Below are positions 1 through 12,949 of a stretch of 64,000 nucleotides of DNA, in pieces. Below the pieces are notes generated by a model, which saw only the letters and a program-made list of their open reading frames with translations, was not told the DNA's origin and ran no database searches. This stretch comes from Nageia nagi (lineage: Eukaryota > Pinophyta), in the NCBI GenBank assembly GCA_050084985.1, contig JBITNC010000001.1, positions 7,378,001 to 7,442,000 on the forward strand. Reading direction: 5' to 3'. Position 1 is the first letter of the stretch, and the number at the start of each line of letters is the position of its first letter. A program made the position numbers and the translations under genes.

Positions 1-1310
1 AAAATATGTTGGATGTAAATGGATCTATAGGATCAAGAGGAAAAGTGATGGTTCCATAGAAAGGTATAAATCCTAGTTGGTAGCAAAAAGGTTCACACAA
101 AAGTATGGCATAGACTATGAGGAGAATTTTGCTCATATTACAAGGCAAAATACCATTTGAATGGTGCTTTTATTAGCTTCCCATAAGCAATAGAATGTGC
201 ATCACATGGATGTGAAGATTGCATTTTTTAATGGCTATCTTGAATAAGAGGTTTATGTGGCACAACCTCAAGGTTTTGAGGTTCAAAGAAAAGAAGATCA
301 AGTTTATAGGTTGAAGAATGAATTATATGGGTTAAATCAAGCTCCAAGATGTTGGTAATAATAATTAATGACTACTTTCTTAAGAGTGGATTTTCATGAA
401 GTAAGAGTGAGCACACTTTGTATTACAAGAAACAAGGTATTTATATTCTACTTATTTTCTTGTATGTTGATGATTTGTTATTTATGGGAAGTAGTTATTC
501 ATTATTTGATTGTTTTAAGGCTAAGATGAAAAAGGAATTTGATATGAATGATCTTAGTTTAATGAATTACTTCTTGGGCATGGAAGTACATCAAACACAT
601 GATGAGATATTTCTTTTCCAAGCCAAATATGTTAGGGAGATGTTGAAGAAATTTGGCATGAGTGAATGCAAACCTGTAGCTACTCCAATTGCATATGGGG
701 AGCTTTTATGTTTTGATGATGGGGTTGAAAAAGTGAATAAAATAGAGTGTAGGAGCATTGTAGGGAGTTTAATATTCCTTTGTAACATAAGACTAAATAT
801 ATGTTATGTTGTATCTCTTTGTTCTAGGTACATGGCTAATCCTTCTTTCTTACGCTTGAAAGTAGCTAAGAGAATACTGAGGTATGTATGTCGTATAACA
901 AATTATGGCTTTTATTACTTCTATATTGATAATTTGAAGTTGGTTGGTTTTAGTGACAATGATTAGGGGAGTAATCTTGATGATAAAAAGTCCACTAGTG
1001 GCAATTACTTCTCACTTGGTACTGTGTTGATTACCTAGAGTGCAAAGAAGCAATCTACAGTTGGTTTGTCTTAATAAGGTTAAATATATAACATTTACCT
1101 TAGCTAGTGCACAAGCCTTGTTGCTAAGAATGTTGCTAAGAAAATTTCTTGGTAAAACTGGTGAGAAGAAAGAATAAGGCTACAACACTTTTTTATGAAA
1201 ATCTAACTACCATTAAGTTGGCAGAAAATCTAGTCCACCATGCATGTTCCAAACATTTTGATATCAAGTATCACTAGTTCTAGATAGTTAAGGGAAAATT
1301 ATCAAGTCAT
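1..1310 (+). pseudogene. Ty1/copia pol fragment A: RT and RNase H
   Basis: This is the C-terminal part of a copia polyprotein (reverse transcriptase, then RNase H) that enters from outside the window. RT motifs are readable from base 1: KYVGCKW, then HMDVKIAFFNGYLE near 205-245, then LYGLNQAPRCW near 330-355. The catalytic Tyr-Val-Asp-Asp is intact at 463-474. The longest open piece is 418-966, covering the RT thumb and the start of RNase H (SIVGSL, YMANPS, AKRILRYV). RNase H continues past a stop at 964-966 into KKSTSGNYFSLG and SAKKQST, and ends near KHFDIKYH at about 1256-1275. Several stops sit where the family has Trp or Gln (TGG to TAG, CAG to TAG). No 3' LTR is recognised behind it. 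It is a dead fragment; the family assignment is secure from the RT motifs. Confidence 0.93.
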
Positions 1311-1589
1311 TATTTCCCCTTTTAAATTAGTTTATTATTCATTTTTCATTCTATTTTTTTTTTTTAGCTTCAAGATGTATAATTAAGTGATTTAAACTTG
1401 TCCTTGGTTTGGATTATGGTGTAGATTGGTGTAACTCATAGATTGAACCTAGACTTGTAATGCAAACTATTTGATGAAATGTCACAATAAAGTTTTCCAT
1501 AATAAATCTTCATATTTTTCCCAATTTCATTTTGTATAATGTATTGGTGGTTGTATGGTGAATGTTAATGCATTGTACACTATAAGTTT
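1311..1589. other. Spacer between copia A and gypsy A
   Basis: AT-rich sequence with a T-run near 1352-1364 and no coding similarity on either strand. It may hold the decayed 3' end of copia A or the lost 5' part of gypsy A. I see no LTR ends, polypurine tract or target duplication. Confidence 0.5.
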
Positions 1590-3446
1590 ATGGTAATAAA
1601 CTTTAGTAGATGGTGGTGCAGGTTTGGACATTTGTTTCATGATTTTCTCAAGAAGTTTGGAGATAAGCTAATGCAAAAGTTTATACTCATAGGTTATGAA
1701 TATTATAGTAAAGCATGTATTGGACACATCATGGTACTTATTCAGTTGGGACCAAAGACATTAGATGTTATGACCTATGTTTTGGATAAGAAACTTCCTT
1801 ATGACATATTCCTTGGGAGACTATGTATACATCCTATGAGGTGCATATCATCTACATTACATAGATTGATTAAATTTAATCATGATGGATAAGAATATGT
1901 AGTATAAGTAGTGGATGAAAATCCAAACATGATTGCATGAGTTGAGAATACAATAGTACCATACCAAAATGTTGAAATCCATGAGGAAAATGATAAAGAT
2001 AGTGAGGAAGATGAAGAGGATAGTGATACCATGTACTTGTACAAAAAAGGTTTTGGAACATATGTTGTTAGTTAGAAGATTGTCAAAGAAGATATCAAGA
2101 AAATGGGTAAACATTAGAAAAGACAAATAATGACCATGCCACCATCAACACCCATGCTCATCCCATCACTTGTACTACCCTCATTGCTACAAATGTAATC
2201 AAGATTAGTCGATATCAAAAGATGATGATGTCAAGATTATATTATACAATACTAACACCTTAAAATTTGATTTTGAATCTGATACAAATAATAACAAAGT
2301 GGTAGCATTTGTAAAGGTAAAAAATAAAACTAGGAAAATGAGATATCATGCACCCTTGATACCACATGATATAGAATCCAGAAGGTATAAAGATAAATAC
2401 CTTAGTAGATATTAACATGAAACTAAAGAATCATTTTCCAATATGTTTAAGTCAAATGAGGCAAGAGTGGCCTAGGAACAAAGAAGGAAAAAAAGAAAAA
2501 TGTAGTCTCCTATAGTAGTGATGAAAAGTTTGAAATATAATTAGAGTTACAATCAATCAACATGGTTAATATATCATCAAAAATCAAGGAAAAATATTCC
2601 AAGAAGACTAGCACCCATGCTAGCTCTAGCTCCCATGCTAACATCCACTCTTGTGTTAATCTTAATATTTATGCTAAAAAAATAGATCATGATTCCTCTT
2701 ACCCTATGCTTGATAGGATAGTTTCCAAGTATGTTGATATGTTTGATATGTTTGCTTGGGAATACAACAACATGATAGGTCCAGATTAGCCTATGTTAAT
2801 CACAATTTGGTGGTATAAGAAGGTGCAAAACCTAAACAACAGAAAAGGATACCAATGCATCCAAAGCACTCTTTGCTAGTAAAAACAAAGATTGATAAAT
2901 ACCACAAATCATGATTTATTGAGCCCATTAACTATTCACCTTGGTTAGCCAACATTATGTTGTACATATTTCAAGGATTTAAACAAGTGTATGCAAAAGA
3001 CAACTTTCCATTATCATACATTGACACAATTGTGGAATATATAGTAGAACATGAGTTGTTATCATTCATGTATGGTTTCTAGGTATACAATCAAATCAAA
3101 ATCTACAAAGAGGGTCAACACAAGAAAATCTTCACCACACCTTGGGGGATATTTTGCTAGGTATTCATGCCCTTTGGCCTAAAAAATGCAAGGATAACAT
3201 ATCAAAGAGCAATGGTAACTATGTTTCATGATGTTTATTCATAAATTAGTTGAAGTTTATGTTGATGATATTCTTGCTAATTCAACTAAAAAGGAAAATC
3301 AATTAGAGGACTTGAGAGTCATTTTCAAAAGGATGAGATAATTCAACCTAAAGCTAATTACTAAGAAGTGTGTCTTTGGGTTTCTTATGGCAAATTACTT
3401 AGTTACACACCTAATAATTGCTAGATTTGGTATTCCATCTCATGTT
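1590..3446 (+). pseudogene. Ty3/gypsy pol fragment A, first part: protease end and RT
   Basis: Degraded gypsy polyprotein. The open stretch 1590-1892 matches the region behind the retropepsin active site: a beta-strand segment, then ILLGRPWIH-like FLGRLCIHPM and SSTLHRLIKF. An acidic stretch (EENDKDSEEDEEDSD) follows near 1980-2030. RT is readable from about 2860: SLLVKTKIDKY, FIEPINYSPW, LLSFMYGF, YNQIKIY, FTTPWGIF, MPFGLKNA, then EVYVDDILA with Tyr-Val-Asp-Asp intact at 3258-3269, and LRVIFKRM and KKCVFG. It stops in the RT thumb where copia B begins at 3447. The same family resumes as integrase at about 7558, so the RNase H part is missing. Gag and the 5' LTR are not seen. Confidence 0.88.
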
Positions 3447-3626
3447 TGTTAGACACCAAATCCATAGGGATTATGGTATAGATAGTATAATATTAGTTAC
3501 TTACTATATTTAGTAAATTCATAGCTTTATGTGTACTAGAATTTAGAGAGTCATTTCTTGGAAAATATGAAGAGTTACATTGTATCTAAAGGGTCACTCA
3601 AGAAGGTGAATTGAAGTTTTCTAGCA
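3447..3626 (+). repeat. 5' LTR of copia B (180 bp)
   Basis: Begins TGTTAGACACC and ends TTTTCTAGCA, so it has the standard TG...CA ends. A perfect priming site starts one base after the CA, which fixes the right boundary. The left boundary is set by the TGTTAG start and the end of gypsy RT reading. There is no second copy in the window to confirm the length. 180 bp is short but within the copia range. Confidence 0.78.
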
Positions 3627-3627
3627 T

Positions 3628-3640
3628 TGGTATCAGAGCC
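3628..3640 (+). other. Primer-binding site, initiator tRNA-Met type
   Basis: TGGTATCAGAGCC matches the complement of the 3' end of plant initiator tRNA-Met over 13 bases, with one base between the LTR end and the site. This is the usual minus-strand primer site of copia elements. It is the best-preserved priming site in the window. Confidence 0.92.
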
Positions 3641-4955
3641 ATGAGGAAAAGACTTTCTAACTCCATGAAAATCAAAGAGTAACCTTGTCCAAAAATTTTC
3701 TAAAATATTTGTCTTACATTTTTTTCAAATTTTTTTTATCAAAATCCATCTATAAGCTCAATTTTGGATTCCGCTCATCGTTCTAGTTGTTTTGACATAT
3801 AACATGACCCATTTTGGAATAAAATTGGAGAAAGTATGCTTGTTTGAAGTTTTAGTTTGATTCATGGTATTCAGAGCAATTTTTTAAAATTTATTGGTGG
3901 TTTTCTAAGTAATATTCATAGAATTACATGCATGTATTTTCAAGTTTTGATGTTCATTTGTAGTATTTGAGGTAGTTTTAGAGAAATCATTCACTAGTAT
4001 TTGAGAAATTGACATGTAAGAAATCCATGTTCACTCCCTGTAGTTCAAAAATAACCACCCACCAAAAGAGCATGTAGCCTGCATGCCTTGAGATTCCCTT
4101 GCACCATTTTAGCTCCCCATTGTGCCTCCCATACATTCTAATAGTCCCCTAACTCTCCCTTGCATTCTTATTGAAAATAAATAAAAACAAATCACCCTAT
4201 GTGCCTAATCCCACACACCCTCCTACCACCCGCATGCCACCACCTTTGTGTACCCTAAATCCACACTCTTGAGTGCTATAACAATTGCACCTTTTGTGCA
4301 CTAGGTATACCCTCCTTAATGCATCTCTCACCCCATGCACTCTATATCTCCTCTACACATCACATCCAATGTGCCTCCCAAGTGCTTGACCTCTTCTTGT
4401 ACCATACAAGATTCCACATGCCTTCCTAAACACTTATCTCCAATAGTCAATCCACATCTATACAACCATAATATGCCAACCAGTTGAATGCACCATCCTA
4501 CCATGTGGGTTGCATTGATTACTTTTACTATTTTATTGCCACATCAATTGCATGTGTCTTACTCAATTAGGACTTACCACATTAGCATATTTCCATATCA
4601 ATGCCTAGTAAGTACCATGTTAGCATATTTCCACATTGGTAATCCACCCCTACCACATCAGCCTACTTGCACAGTCAACATTCTACCTTGCAAAACATGC
4701 CTTGTCAACATTTTGAGGTTTCATTTTGGCCTTTTGAAATTGAAAAGTTTTTTGGTCATAACATCTACATTTTTTTTCCATTTTCAACAATTCTTTTTTC
4801 AATGGATCAAAATTTGATGGCTATAGTTTGAGATGGTTTTTCGATCTTGAAAATATACATATTTTTACAAAAATTACAAAATTTGTGTAACTTATTTTTT
4901 GGGTAAATATCACTTAACATTTTGTAAATTTTGAGACATTAAGGTTTTATTAAAA
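3641..4955 (+). other. Untranslated leader of copia B
   Basis: About 1.3 kb between the priming site and gag, without convincing coding. It is rich in C and A on this strand between about 4040 and 4700, unlike the AT-rich surroundings. The open stretch 4488-4817 is a by-product of that composition. A long leader of this kind is common in copia elements of large plant genomes. Confidence 0.6.
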
Positions 4956-5730
4956 ATGCATTCACTTGTGAGCATTGTTGGAATTGTGTTAACTAGTAAA
5001 GAAAATTGGCCAGAGTGGTCTAGAAAAATTAAGCATACCTTGATTTTCAATGATTTTTTGGTTAGTGTGTGTGATGATGATAATCAACCAACCAAACTAA
5101 ATGATGCCAAGGAGCTTGTAGTTTAGAATATGAAAAATAGTAAGGCATATGCTTTGATTGCTTCTTCAGTTAGTGAGGAGGTTAACTGACACATTAGCTC
5201 CATACATGATGCATGGAATGTATTGAAGAAACTTAAAGACTTGTTTGACTCCCATTCTAAATTGGAATTAATCCAACTTCAATTGAAACTTTTTAACCTA
5301 GATTTAAAGAATGATGATCCCATGATATTGATTTATGAAATTAGAGCAATAATGCATTCCATTGACTCTATTGGTGTGAAGATTTATATTACTCTCACAA
5401 CATTGATTAAGGTATTGTACCCCACATATTCCAATTATCTTGAATTATTTCAAGCTAGTGGTAAATTAAAGTCTCTCACATTTGATACTTTCACAGATAA
5501 GATTGCAGAATGTGAGAATGCATTTGGAAAGAAAACTAGTGAACCTACTTTAGACACATTATGTATTGGTCAAAAGAGAAAGAGTGTTGCATATGATTCT
5601 TCTCAAGTTGAAAGTAGCAACCATGGTTGTGGTAGGAGGAATAATAGAGGTAAGGGGTAGATATAATCAAGGTGATCATGATGAAAGGAATAATCTCCAT
5701 TATAAAAGATATGATAGATGAGGCCATGAA
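4956..5730 (+). pseudogene. Copia B gag
   Basis: Gag forms the retrotransposon particle and binds its RNA. The ATG at 4956 is in frame with the long open piece 5223-5660. The N-terminus carries the copia gag signature: an ENWPEW segment near residues 15-22 and then RKIKHTLIFNDF. The UBN2-like body includes NVLKKLKDLFDSHS and LKLFNLDL. Two stops precede 5223: TAG at about 5126, in a position where copia gags usually have Trp, and TGA at about 5187, fitting CGA to TGA. The tail is basic (RRNNRGKG) and leads to a decayed zinc knuckle, of which GHEANTYH remains near 5720-5745 with its cysteines lost. Confidence 0.85.
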
Positions 5731-7557
5731 GCTAACACCTATCACACTCCATGGGACAAGATCAAAGAAAGGAATGAAAAATGGGAGCAAGAAAAGAGTA
5801 AGAATTTTGTTTCTATTTGTTATGTTACTACATATTGTAATAATACAATTAAAAATTTGTATAATACTTCATTTGCTTCTTGGGAGGATGCATGGTTGCT
5901 TGATAATTGGTACAATAGGTCACATGATATTTCAAAGGGAATTATTTGAAGACATGATTACCAACATTGATGTTGTGGTATATATTGTTGATAGATCCTA
6001 TATCAAATCTTTGAGTATTGGTACTATGAGACTCAAATTGCCAAGCCTTTAGATATGATTCTTTGTAATGTTCTCTATCTTCATCAATTGTAAAGGAACT
6101 TGTTATCTCTTATGCTCATTCGATAATAAGGACACTCAATTCATATTTTGAATGGCATCATGGAGATAATGAGGTCTTCCAAAAATGAAATGGTGATGAC
6201 TAGATGGAAGGATGAGAAGCTATTGAAGATGCATGGAAGTTCTGCAAAATTAATAAATGTTTCCTATCTCACCCATAAAGAAAAAGGTACTCTCTCATCT
6301 AGTCTTTTGTGGCATGTAAGATTTGGCCATCTCAATTTTAATGATCTCTATTGTTGAAAAAGAGAGGCTTTTTAGGATTTCCTAATATTCATAGGAACAT
6401 AGAACTTTGTGAAGCATGTGTTTTAGAAAAGCACAACAAATAACCTTTTTATGATTCAAATTTTAGAGCATGTAGAAAACTAGAACTTATTCACTCTAAT
6501 TTGTGTGGACCATTGGCTATTATTTTTGCTTTTGGAAACAAATATATCATGACTCTCATAGATGATTACACTAGGATGTGTTGGGTGTATTTATTAAAGA
6601 AAAAGTCTAAATGTTTTGAAAAGTTTAAAGAATTTCATGTGATGATTGAGAAAGAATCTCACACTCATACTGACACACTTCATTCTTATAATGGGGTTGA
6701 ATACACTTCAGTTGAATTCAAGATCTATATTAGTCAGCATGAAATCAAGCATCAAATAATTATTCCCTATAATCCATAACATAATGGTTTAGCTGAAATG
6801 ATGAATAGAACTTTATTGAATATGATAGGAGTAATGTTGTTATTCAAGAATGTGAAAATGATGTTTTGGGGTGATGTAGTTGCTTGTGTAGTGTATGTTA
6901 GAAATATATTTCCATATCATGCTCTTGATGATAAGACTCTGTATGAAATGTGATTTGGTCATGTTCTTTTGGTTCAACATCTCAAGGTTTTTGGTTCCAC
7001 CTATTATTCCCTAGTCCCTAGGGAACAAAGAAACAAACTTGGTGTCAAGAATTAAAAATGTATTTTCTTAGGGTAATCAAATACTACTAAGGGTTATATG
7101 ATTTACGATGAGGTAAACAAAAAGTTCCTCTTTGCAAGGGACATCATTTTTTTGGAATATTCTAAGAGTGACTCTACTATTGAGTAGTAACTTGATCACC
7201 TTGATAGGTTTACCCATTGAAAGCATTTATTTGAATATGATTATGAGATTCTAAACATTAAGGATGGATCCCTATATTGGATCAATCTTTGGAATCTACA
7301 CCATTTGTGCCTATTTTAAAAGTGTCAATCTAGCAATTGCACCTGGTCCAGTAGTACAAGCACCTCCTCCACCATAACAAGATCCTTTATCTTCATTAGT
7401 TTTAGAATATCCTTTGGATGATGTGATTTAAGGGATTGATAGCTTGAGTCTTTATGGAAATGAAGAACCTCCTTAGCTTGTTGAGAAACCAGAACCATCA
7501 TAGAATATTCCTAAGTGGCTCTCCAAAACACTTGAGAGTGTTCATCCTAATGAAGTT
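5731..7557 (+). pseudogene. Copia B protease, GAG-pre-integrase and integrase
   Basis: The protease active site is damaged near 5892-5925: WLLDN is followed by a frame change before GHMIFQREL, so the Asp-Thr-Gly triad is not intact. Protease body follows in 5940-6052 (DMITNID, IGTMRLKLPS). GAG-pre-integrase is clear at 6148-6357, ending LLWHVRFGHLNFNDLY. Integrase starts near 6480 (LIHSNLCGPL); LIDDY near 6556-6572 gives the first catalytic Asp. The second motif reads HSYNGVEY where the family has SDNGGEY, so the second Asp is lost. It continues through NGLAEMMNRTL, FGSTYYSLVP and a DLDHLDRF-like tail. The end near 7557 is in the integrase-RT linker. Stops and at least two frame changes make it inactive. 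Confidence 0.9.
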
Positions 7558-8345
7558 AAATGTAAATGTGAAGAGTCAATATTATTGTGTATTAAGGCAA
7601 TGTTCTAACCTAATATAATATTTTTTGATCTTAGATTTATTTAGCCTATAAATGTCATCATGGATAATGGAAACAACTTTAGAAGTAAGCAAGTTAGAGA
7701 GTTTTGTAAAGGATTCAAAATCAAGTAAATATTCTCTTCAACCTATTATCCACAAGGTAATAGATAAGAAAAAGCAACCAATAAGATAATTATTAACATA
7801 TTATGCAAGAAAATAAAGAAAAAATATAGAGATTGGCATTCACAACTCATATATGCCTTATAGGCCTATAGAACAAGCATCAAATTAGCTACATGGTGTA
7901 CACCATTTTCCTTGGTCTATGGGGATGAACTAGCCTTACCATTGGAGATTGAGATACCATCATTAAGGTTGTCCCTAGAAGCCATAATTAATTGGTAAGA
8001 GTAGTGAAAAGTAATAATATGACATCTAAAAGGATTCAATTGAAAGAGAATCCATGCCTTAGAACATCTCAAAGCTTATTAGAAAAGAGCAAAGAAAGCA
8101 CATTGCAAGAAGGTTTTACCACATGAATTCTAAGTGGGTGATCTATTTCTCAAGGAGAATAATCATAATTCATAGGCTAAAAAATAAGATAAACCTAAAT
8201 TTGGGACCAATTGGATTGATCCCTACATCATCAAGACCAAGCATACAAATAATGCATACAAGTTGGCAATAGTTGAGGGGAAAGTTGATAAATTTTCAAC
8301 TAACTAAAAGCATCTCAATACCTTCTATGCATAAGGGAAGCTTAT
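7558..8345 (+). pseudogene. Ty3/gypsy pol fragment A, second part: integrase
   Basis: The gypsy integrase core resumes behind copia B. A TKWEEAIPL-like segment (KCKCEESILL) lies near 7560-7590. NVIMDNGNNF near 7644-7672 keeps the second catalytic Asp. Then come KQVREFCKGFKIK, the Y-P-Q-G motif near 7744-7756, YRDWHSQLIYAL and a TPFSLVYG motif near 7900-7922. The C-terminal domain is frame-broken and ends near 8345. The strand, reading order and family match 1590-3446, so the two are probably halves of one element. The RNase H and H2C2 zinc parts between them are gone. Confidence 0.86.
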
Positions 8346-11300
8346 CACATATATTATAGAGGTTTTCCTTCAATTAGTCACTAGTATAGAAGTCATGTAT
8401 TTGAATCCTAGCTCCATTCCCATTCTCCTAAGCTAGCACTTGCATATCTTTCTATGTCAAAATCATCAATCATCCTAGCATTTGTGTTGGTATTCCTAGC
8501 ATATATTAGGTTCAAATCACAATCACTCCCAAATTTCTTTTACCATTAATAAAGTATTTATTTTGATACTATAGAATTCATAGTCTTCACCATAAAATTA
8601 TAGAATAATCAATATTTTATACATATTACTAGCCATAATACCAATGATAATAAATAATATCCTTTTGTAAAGATTTGATAAACCTCTATAAAAAATCCAT
8701 AAGAAAACTCTAAAAATTTAAAATCACATAGCTCAGATATCACGTGTAGAATCTAAATAAATATACTACATAAACACATTGATATTGTTCAACTCAATAA
8801 GGCAATAATAATCTTAATAAGATTAAAGCTTACTCTCAATGCATAGTAAAAATTGGTGAGTCATCAATTCACCATTTAAATAATGTCAAACCCAACGTTT
8901 AGTGTCCTAGGCTATCTACAATTGAAACTCCTATACAATTTCTATGGTTTTCCACATTCCTATACTTACATAAAGATAAATAGCACTCATTTATAGAAAA
9001 GAAAATAATACACTAGTAGCTTCTCTAAACTGAAACATTCATAAAGCTAGAAGGAAATAAACTAAAAATAAAAGAGAGGCTCTACCATTAGAGTTATCCA
9101 ATATTTGTTTTGTAGACTCACTAAAATGAAATTAGAATAAGAAAACTTTTGCTTTTATTAATCACTACTACTTACAACATAGAAATAATTACATTTTAAC
9201 TCTCTTTGATTTTAAGTCTCTAACCAACTAGCCCTTCTCCCATACATAAGAGAAGAATTTATTCTTTATCTTTTCTACAACAAAACCTAAAAGTAACATA
9301 ATACAGTTACAACAAAAATGGATTAACATGTTATCTTGTATCTACCATAAAATCCATCTCCAGTGTATAAAGATGTACCTTGCTAGATTGGGATGTGGGC
9401 ATCAAAACATAGAAGAAATATAAACTATTCCCAACTTACAACACTCTAAATTGGGTTGTTTTGTATTCTCCCAAATTTGTTGATCCTAAACCCTCACAAT
9501 CTATCATTGAAGATATTCATGGCTAGTTGAGCTTACCCAAATCTAGAATGCATGAATTCTAGTGTGAATTTGTGGTTCTAAGGTTGCACTTGGTTTCCCT
9601 CATTTTTCTCATGTATTTCCATCACACCAATATGCATTGATATGGATATTTTCCACTTTGGACTTATGGAATTGATTTAAGGCATAATATAAAATACCAT
9701 ATTTAAAATGTCTTTTTAGACTTTTATTTCTCTCATAAAAACATACAAATTATTAGATTTAGCCATAAAACTTAAAAATCATGAGCAAATAACATAATAT
9801 TACATTCTACTTCTAATTAGTCTTGTTACTATAATAAACATATAACTTTATCTACTAAAGTATCCTTTTGTGCATTGTTTTAATGGTAATATTATGTCAA
9901 AATGAGGCCATTTTTGTGCCTCATAAAAAATATTAACACATTCATAGATTTATCACATGAGGTGAATAATGATACATCCAATATCAATCTTGGCATAACT
10001 GAATTACATGAAAGAACCAATCATTAACTTTAGAACAAATATAAACATAACATTCTATAATGCATTACACATTATTGAAATCAAAATGTCTAACACCCTA
10101 TAACATATTACAATTGATCAAATGGAAAATAAAATAACTTACATATATGTCTATATTCTAATAGAATACAATACTACCCATTTGTGTTCTCATAGATCTC
10201 CCTATATTAGATCTAATTTGTTCTATATAAAGTGTTACATACACTACACCAAACAATCTTATATAGTTGCTAAAATCACTACAAAATAATGTAAAACATT
10301 ATCCCTATGTTTAATATAACAATCATGAGCCTAAAAAAAACACTAAAATGTCATAAAATTATATCACTACAATTACAAAATAGTACAGTCATAAGAAATC
10401 CACAATTGCTCTATGCATGGGCTTTATTATGGGAAAATAATATATGCATAGGGTTTATGTTCCCACTATATATATAAGGTATAACATGATTTATGCATGG
10501 GGAATTTGTGCATATATGCATAATATTTATACCTACATAACCAAAACTAAAAAATAGGTAGAATTTGAAGGGGACTGCATGGCAAGCTTGAGGAATGAGA
10601 TTCCAACAATAATCAACGATAACCAAACAATAACAACAAATATTGCCCCTATTCCTAATCAAGATTTTATGTTTAAAAGAAGAATTCATCTTATTTTTAT
10701 TAAAAATTAGTTGTATATATCAAATAATAATAACTACTTATGCATTTCATTAGCCATAACATGCACAAAATCATAACACTCTTTATTCAACAACATTTGC
10801 ACATTTTCAATTTTCTTAACTTTAGCAACAATTTTGTAATTTTAGCCAATTTGATTATTCCTTCAAAAAAAACTTGATTTATCTTAAAAAATAGATAAAA
10901 ATGGCTAAAATATGCATGCATACATGAAGCTCAACTTACTTAAAAGTTTTAATCCAAAATTTTAGCTTCTACAACTTTTACAACTTCCTAACAACTTCTT
11001 ATTTTTCCTAAAAATAACTCCAAAATATTTGAAATCATAATAAGTAAATATTAAAACATATGTACATGCCTAAAAATATATATTTCCTTAAAATTTTAGC
11101 CTTTTATATTCTATTGAAGAGATTTTAACCCTCTTAATTCATTATTCGCCAATTCTCACAAAATATTTCATTCTTATTAAACTGTTAACTTGCAAGAAGC
11201 ATAACATTTTCTCTACAAGTACAATTAACTTGATTCCTTTTTGATAAGGAAGAAAAACTTACATAATTTATTAAAAAATAACTAGCTTGATCAAAATTTG

Positions 11301-12949
11301 TGGATAAACAATTGATCTAGGGGTTGAAATAGACCTATTTTAAATTTTTCAAACTTGAAATTTCAAATAACTATAACTTTTGATGTGGGTGATATTTTGA
11401 GATGATTTGTTTTTTGATCTTTCCTATTTTTTTAAATATATATCTATTTCACTTATTATATTTACAAAATTCTTTAACTTCATGGTACATCAGAGTAGAA
11501 CATTATGCCCCCAGTCAATGCCAAATTTTTCTACATGTGTCTTTTACCTTTTTGACTTCATTTCTAACACAGGGTCACTATTAGGAAATGGTGAATACCA
11601 TGTGAGTGCATACCATAAGTATTTTTAATATAAATTCAAACTATTATTATATTTTTAAGCATTTTATAAAGGGATGGGGTAGGGTGTGTTTAAAATTTAT
11701 ACAATATATTCTATCGGTATTCTACAAGTAAGCTATTTTCTTTACTAATGTTTGTGAGTGTATAACTTTGAACTTTAAATAACCATCACAAGATTGAAGT
11801 ATACTTCCCATTTGCATTGATTGGTAATATATATGATAAAAAAGGTTATGGAAGTTCTAAAGAGAAAAAACTGTCGCACAAATAATTTAAAAAATAACCT
11901 TTTCTTTTTTCACTTGCACACATGGGAGAAACTACTTGGATTTCACAATCAAGAGTTTATCCTCACTAATAGATCAATAAATAAATCTCTTGAATTTTAT
12001 CACTAATTAGGACCTCAGCTATATACTAATTTAATCATCAAGTTAGTGTTACCTTAGGTCATTATTTCAGATGATTTTAATTAATAAAATACTATGGTTT
12101 CAATTGATAAAGTCTTGGATCACATTAAGTCTACGTGATGATATTTATAAAATGGTAAGTTTTTTAAAAGAGTTATTATTTATTATATAGGGGTTTACCA
12201 TGAGGGGTTTAATAAATTAAAAGATAATATGGAAATTGTTTTGAAATAGGGGATTTTTAAAGAAGCCTATGAATGCACATGTTTTGAAGGTTTTCTATTA
12301 AGTGAACCCCCTATGGTTTCTAACCTTCATTTCTGAGATAAAAATGATATTGTTATTTTTTTCACTTTTGATCTCTTTTCCAAAAATCTTAATTTGTAAA
12401 CTATTTTTTTCCACTTTTTGCACCATATTATCAAATCCTATTTTCAACTTGAAACTTATTGCAACTTACCATATTTCTAATTTTATATTTCTGAACTCAA
12501 TTCAAACATTTTCAAATACTTGGAATCAAATATAATATAACATAAAATGTACATAAGAAAACATAAAATATGAGTGAAAATATGCAATATAAATGATCAT
12601 AAAACCTCATTATTATGAGTGTATTATACATATATCATGAACATAAGCACAATATTGAAAAATGCAACTTCAAGTCTTAATTATCCATCACACATGAGCA
12701 CAACAAAATACTCGATAATTTTCTTGAATTATTTAGATTCACCAAGAACATATTTATTTTTAATGATTTTGATTTCTTTTAAGTACCTAAGATAAAAGGA
12801 ATTTCCATAAGTATAATATAATATGTAGCTATTGTAACTAGGATAAAAATGAATGTAAGGATACAAATGCAACTAAAATAAAAGATGCAATCCTAGCCTA
12901 CATGAGATGCAAGAGTAACATAAAAGAAATTACGGGATGGTCCAGCCAA
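8346..12949. other. AT-rich stretch with no recognised gene
   Basis: About 4.6 kb with no coding similarity that I can support. Open stretches at 10411-10689, 11402-11628 and 12302-12535 have low-complexity, hydrophobic translations typical of chance in AT-rich DNA. The first few hundred bases may include the decayed 3' untranslated region and LTR of gypsy A, but I found no LTR ends or second copy. 8400-8540 is comparatively C-rich. Confidence 0.5.

Larger units (their letters stand above)
3447..7557 (+). mobile_element. Ty1/copia element B, 5' part, nested in gypsy A
   Basis: A copia element inserted in the sense direction into a gypsy pol. In order it has a short 5' LTR, a priming site, a leader of about 1.3 kb, gag, protease, the GAG-pre-integrase segment and integrase. 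It breaks off in the linker between integrase and RT (WLSKTLESVHPNEV near 7516-7557). RT, RNase H and the 3' LTR are absent. Gypsy integrase reading begins directly behind it. The right junction therefore reflects a deletion or rearrangement rather than a clean insertion end. Confidence 0.85.

Noticed and set aside
3409-3443. A reading IIARFGIPSHV that resembles a gypsy integrase motif just left of copia B.
   Set aside because: The adjacent frame gives the expected RT continuation (KLLSYT after KCVFG), and the integrase motif recurs properly at 7620-7650. It is more likely coincidence.
4488-4817. Open plus-strand stretch of 109 codons in the copia B leader.
   Set aside because: Its composition follows the C-rich leader; no family motif, and gag starts clearly at 4956.
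7598-7604. CA followed by ATGTT, matching ATGTT at 3442-3446, as a target duplication for copia B.
   Set aside because: Gypsy integrase reading already begins near 7558, before this point, and there is no 3' LTR. The left side stops in RT while the right side is integrase. A five-base match is expected by chance.
11330-11580. Weak resemblance to the copia B leader near 4730-4850 (TTTTGAGATG and TTTTTGATCTT words).
   Set aside because: Only short AT-rich words are shared and I cannot align longer stretches by eye.
10411-12535. Several short open stretches on both strands (10411-10689, 11402-11628, 11821-12006, 12302-12535).
   Set aside because: Low-complexity, Phe/Ile/Leu-rich translations typical of AT-rich noncoding DNA; no motif or neighbour supports them.
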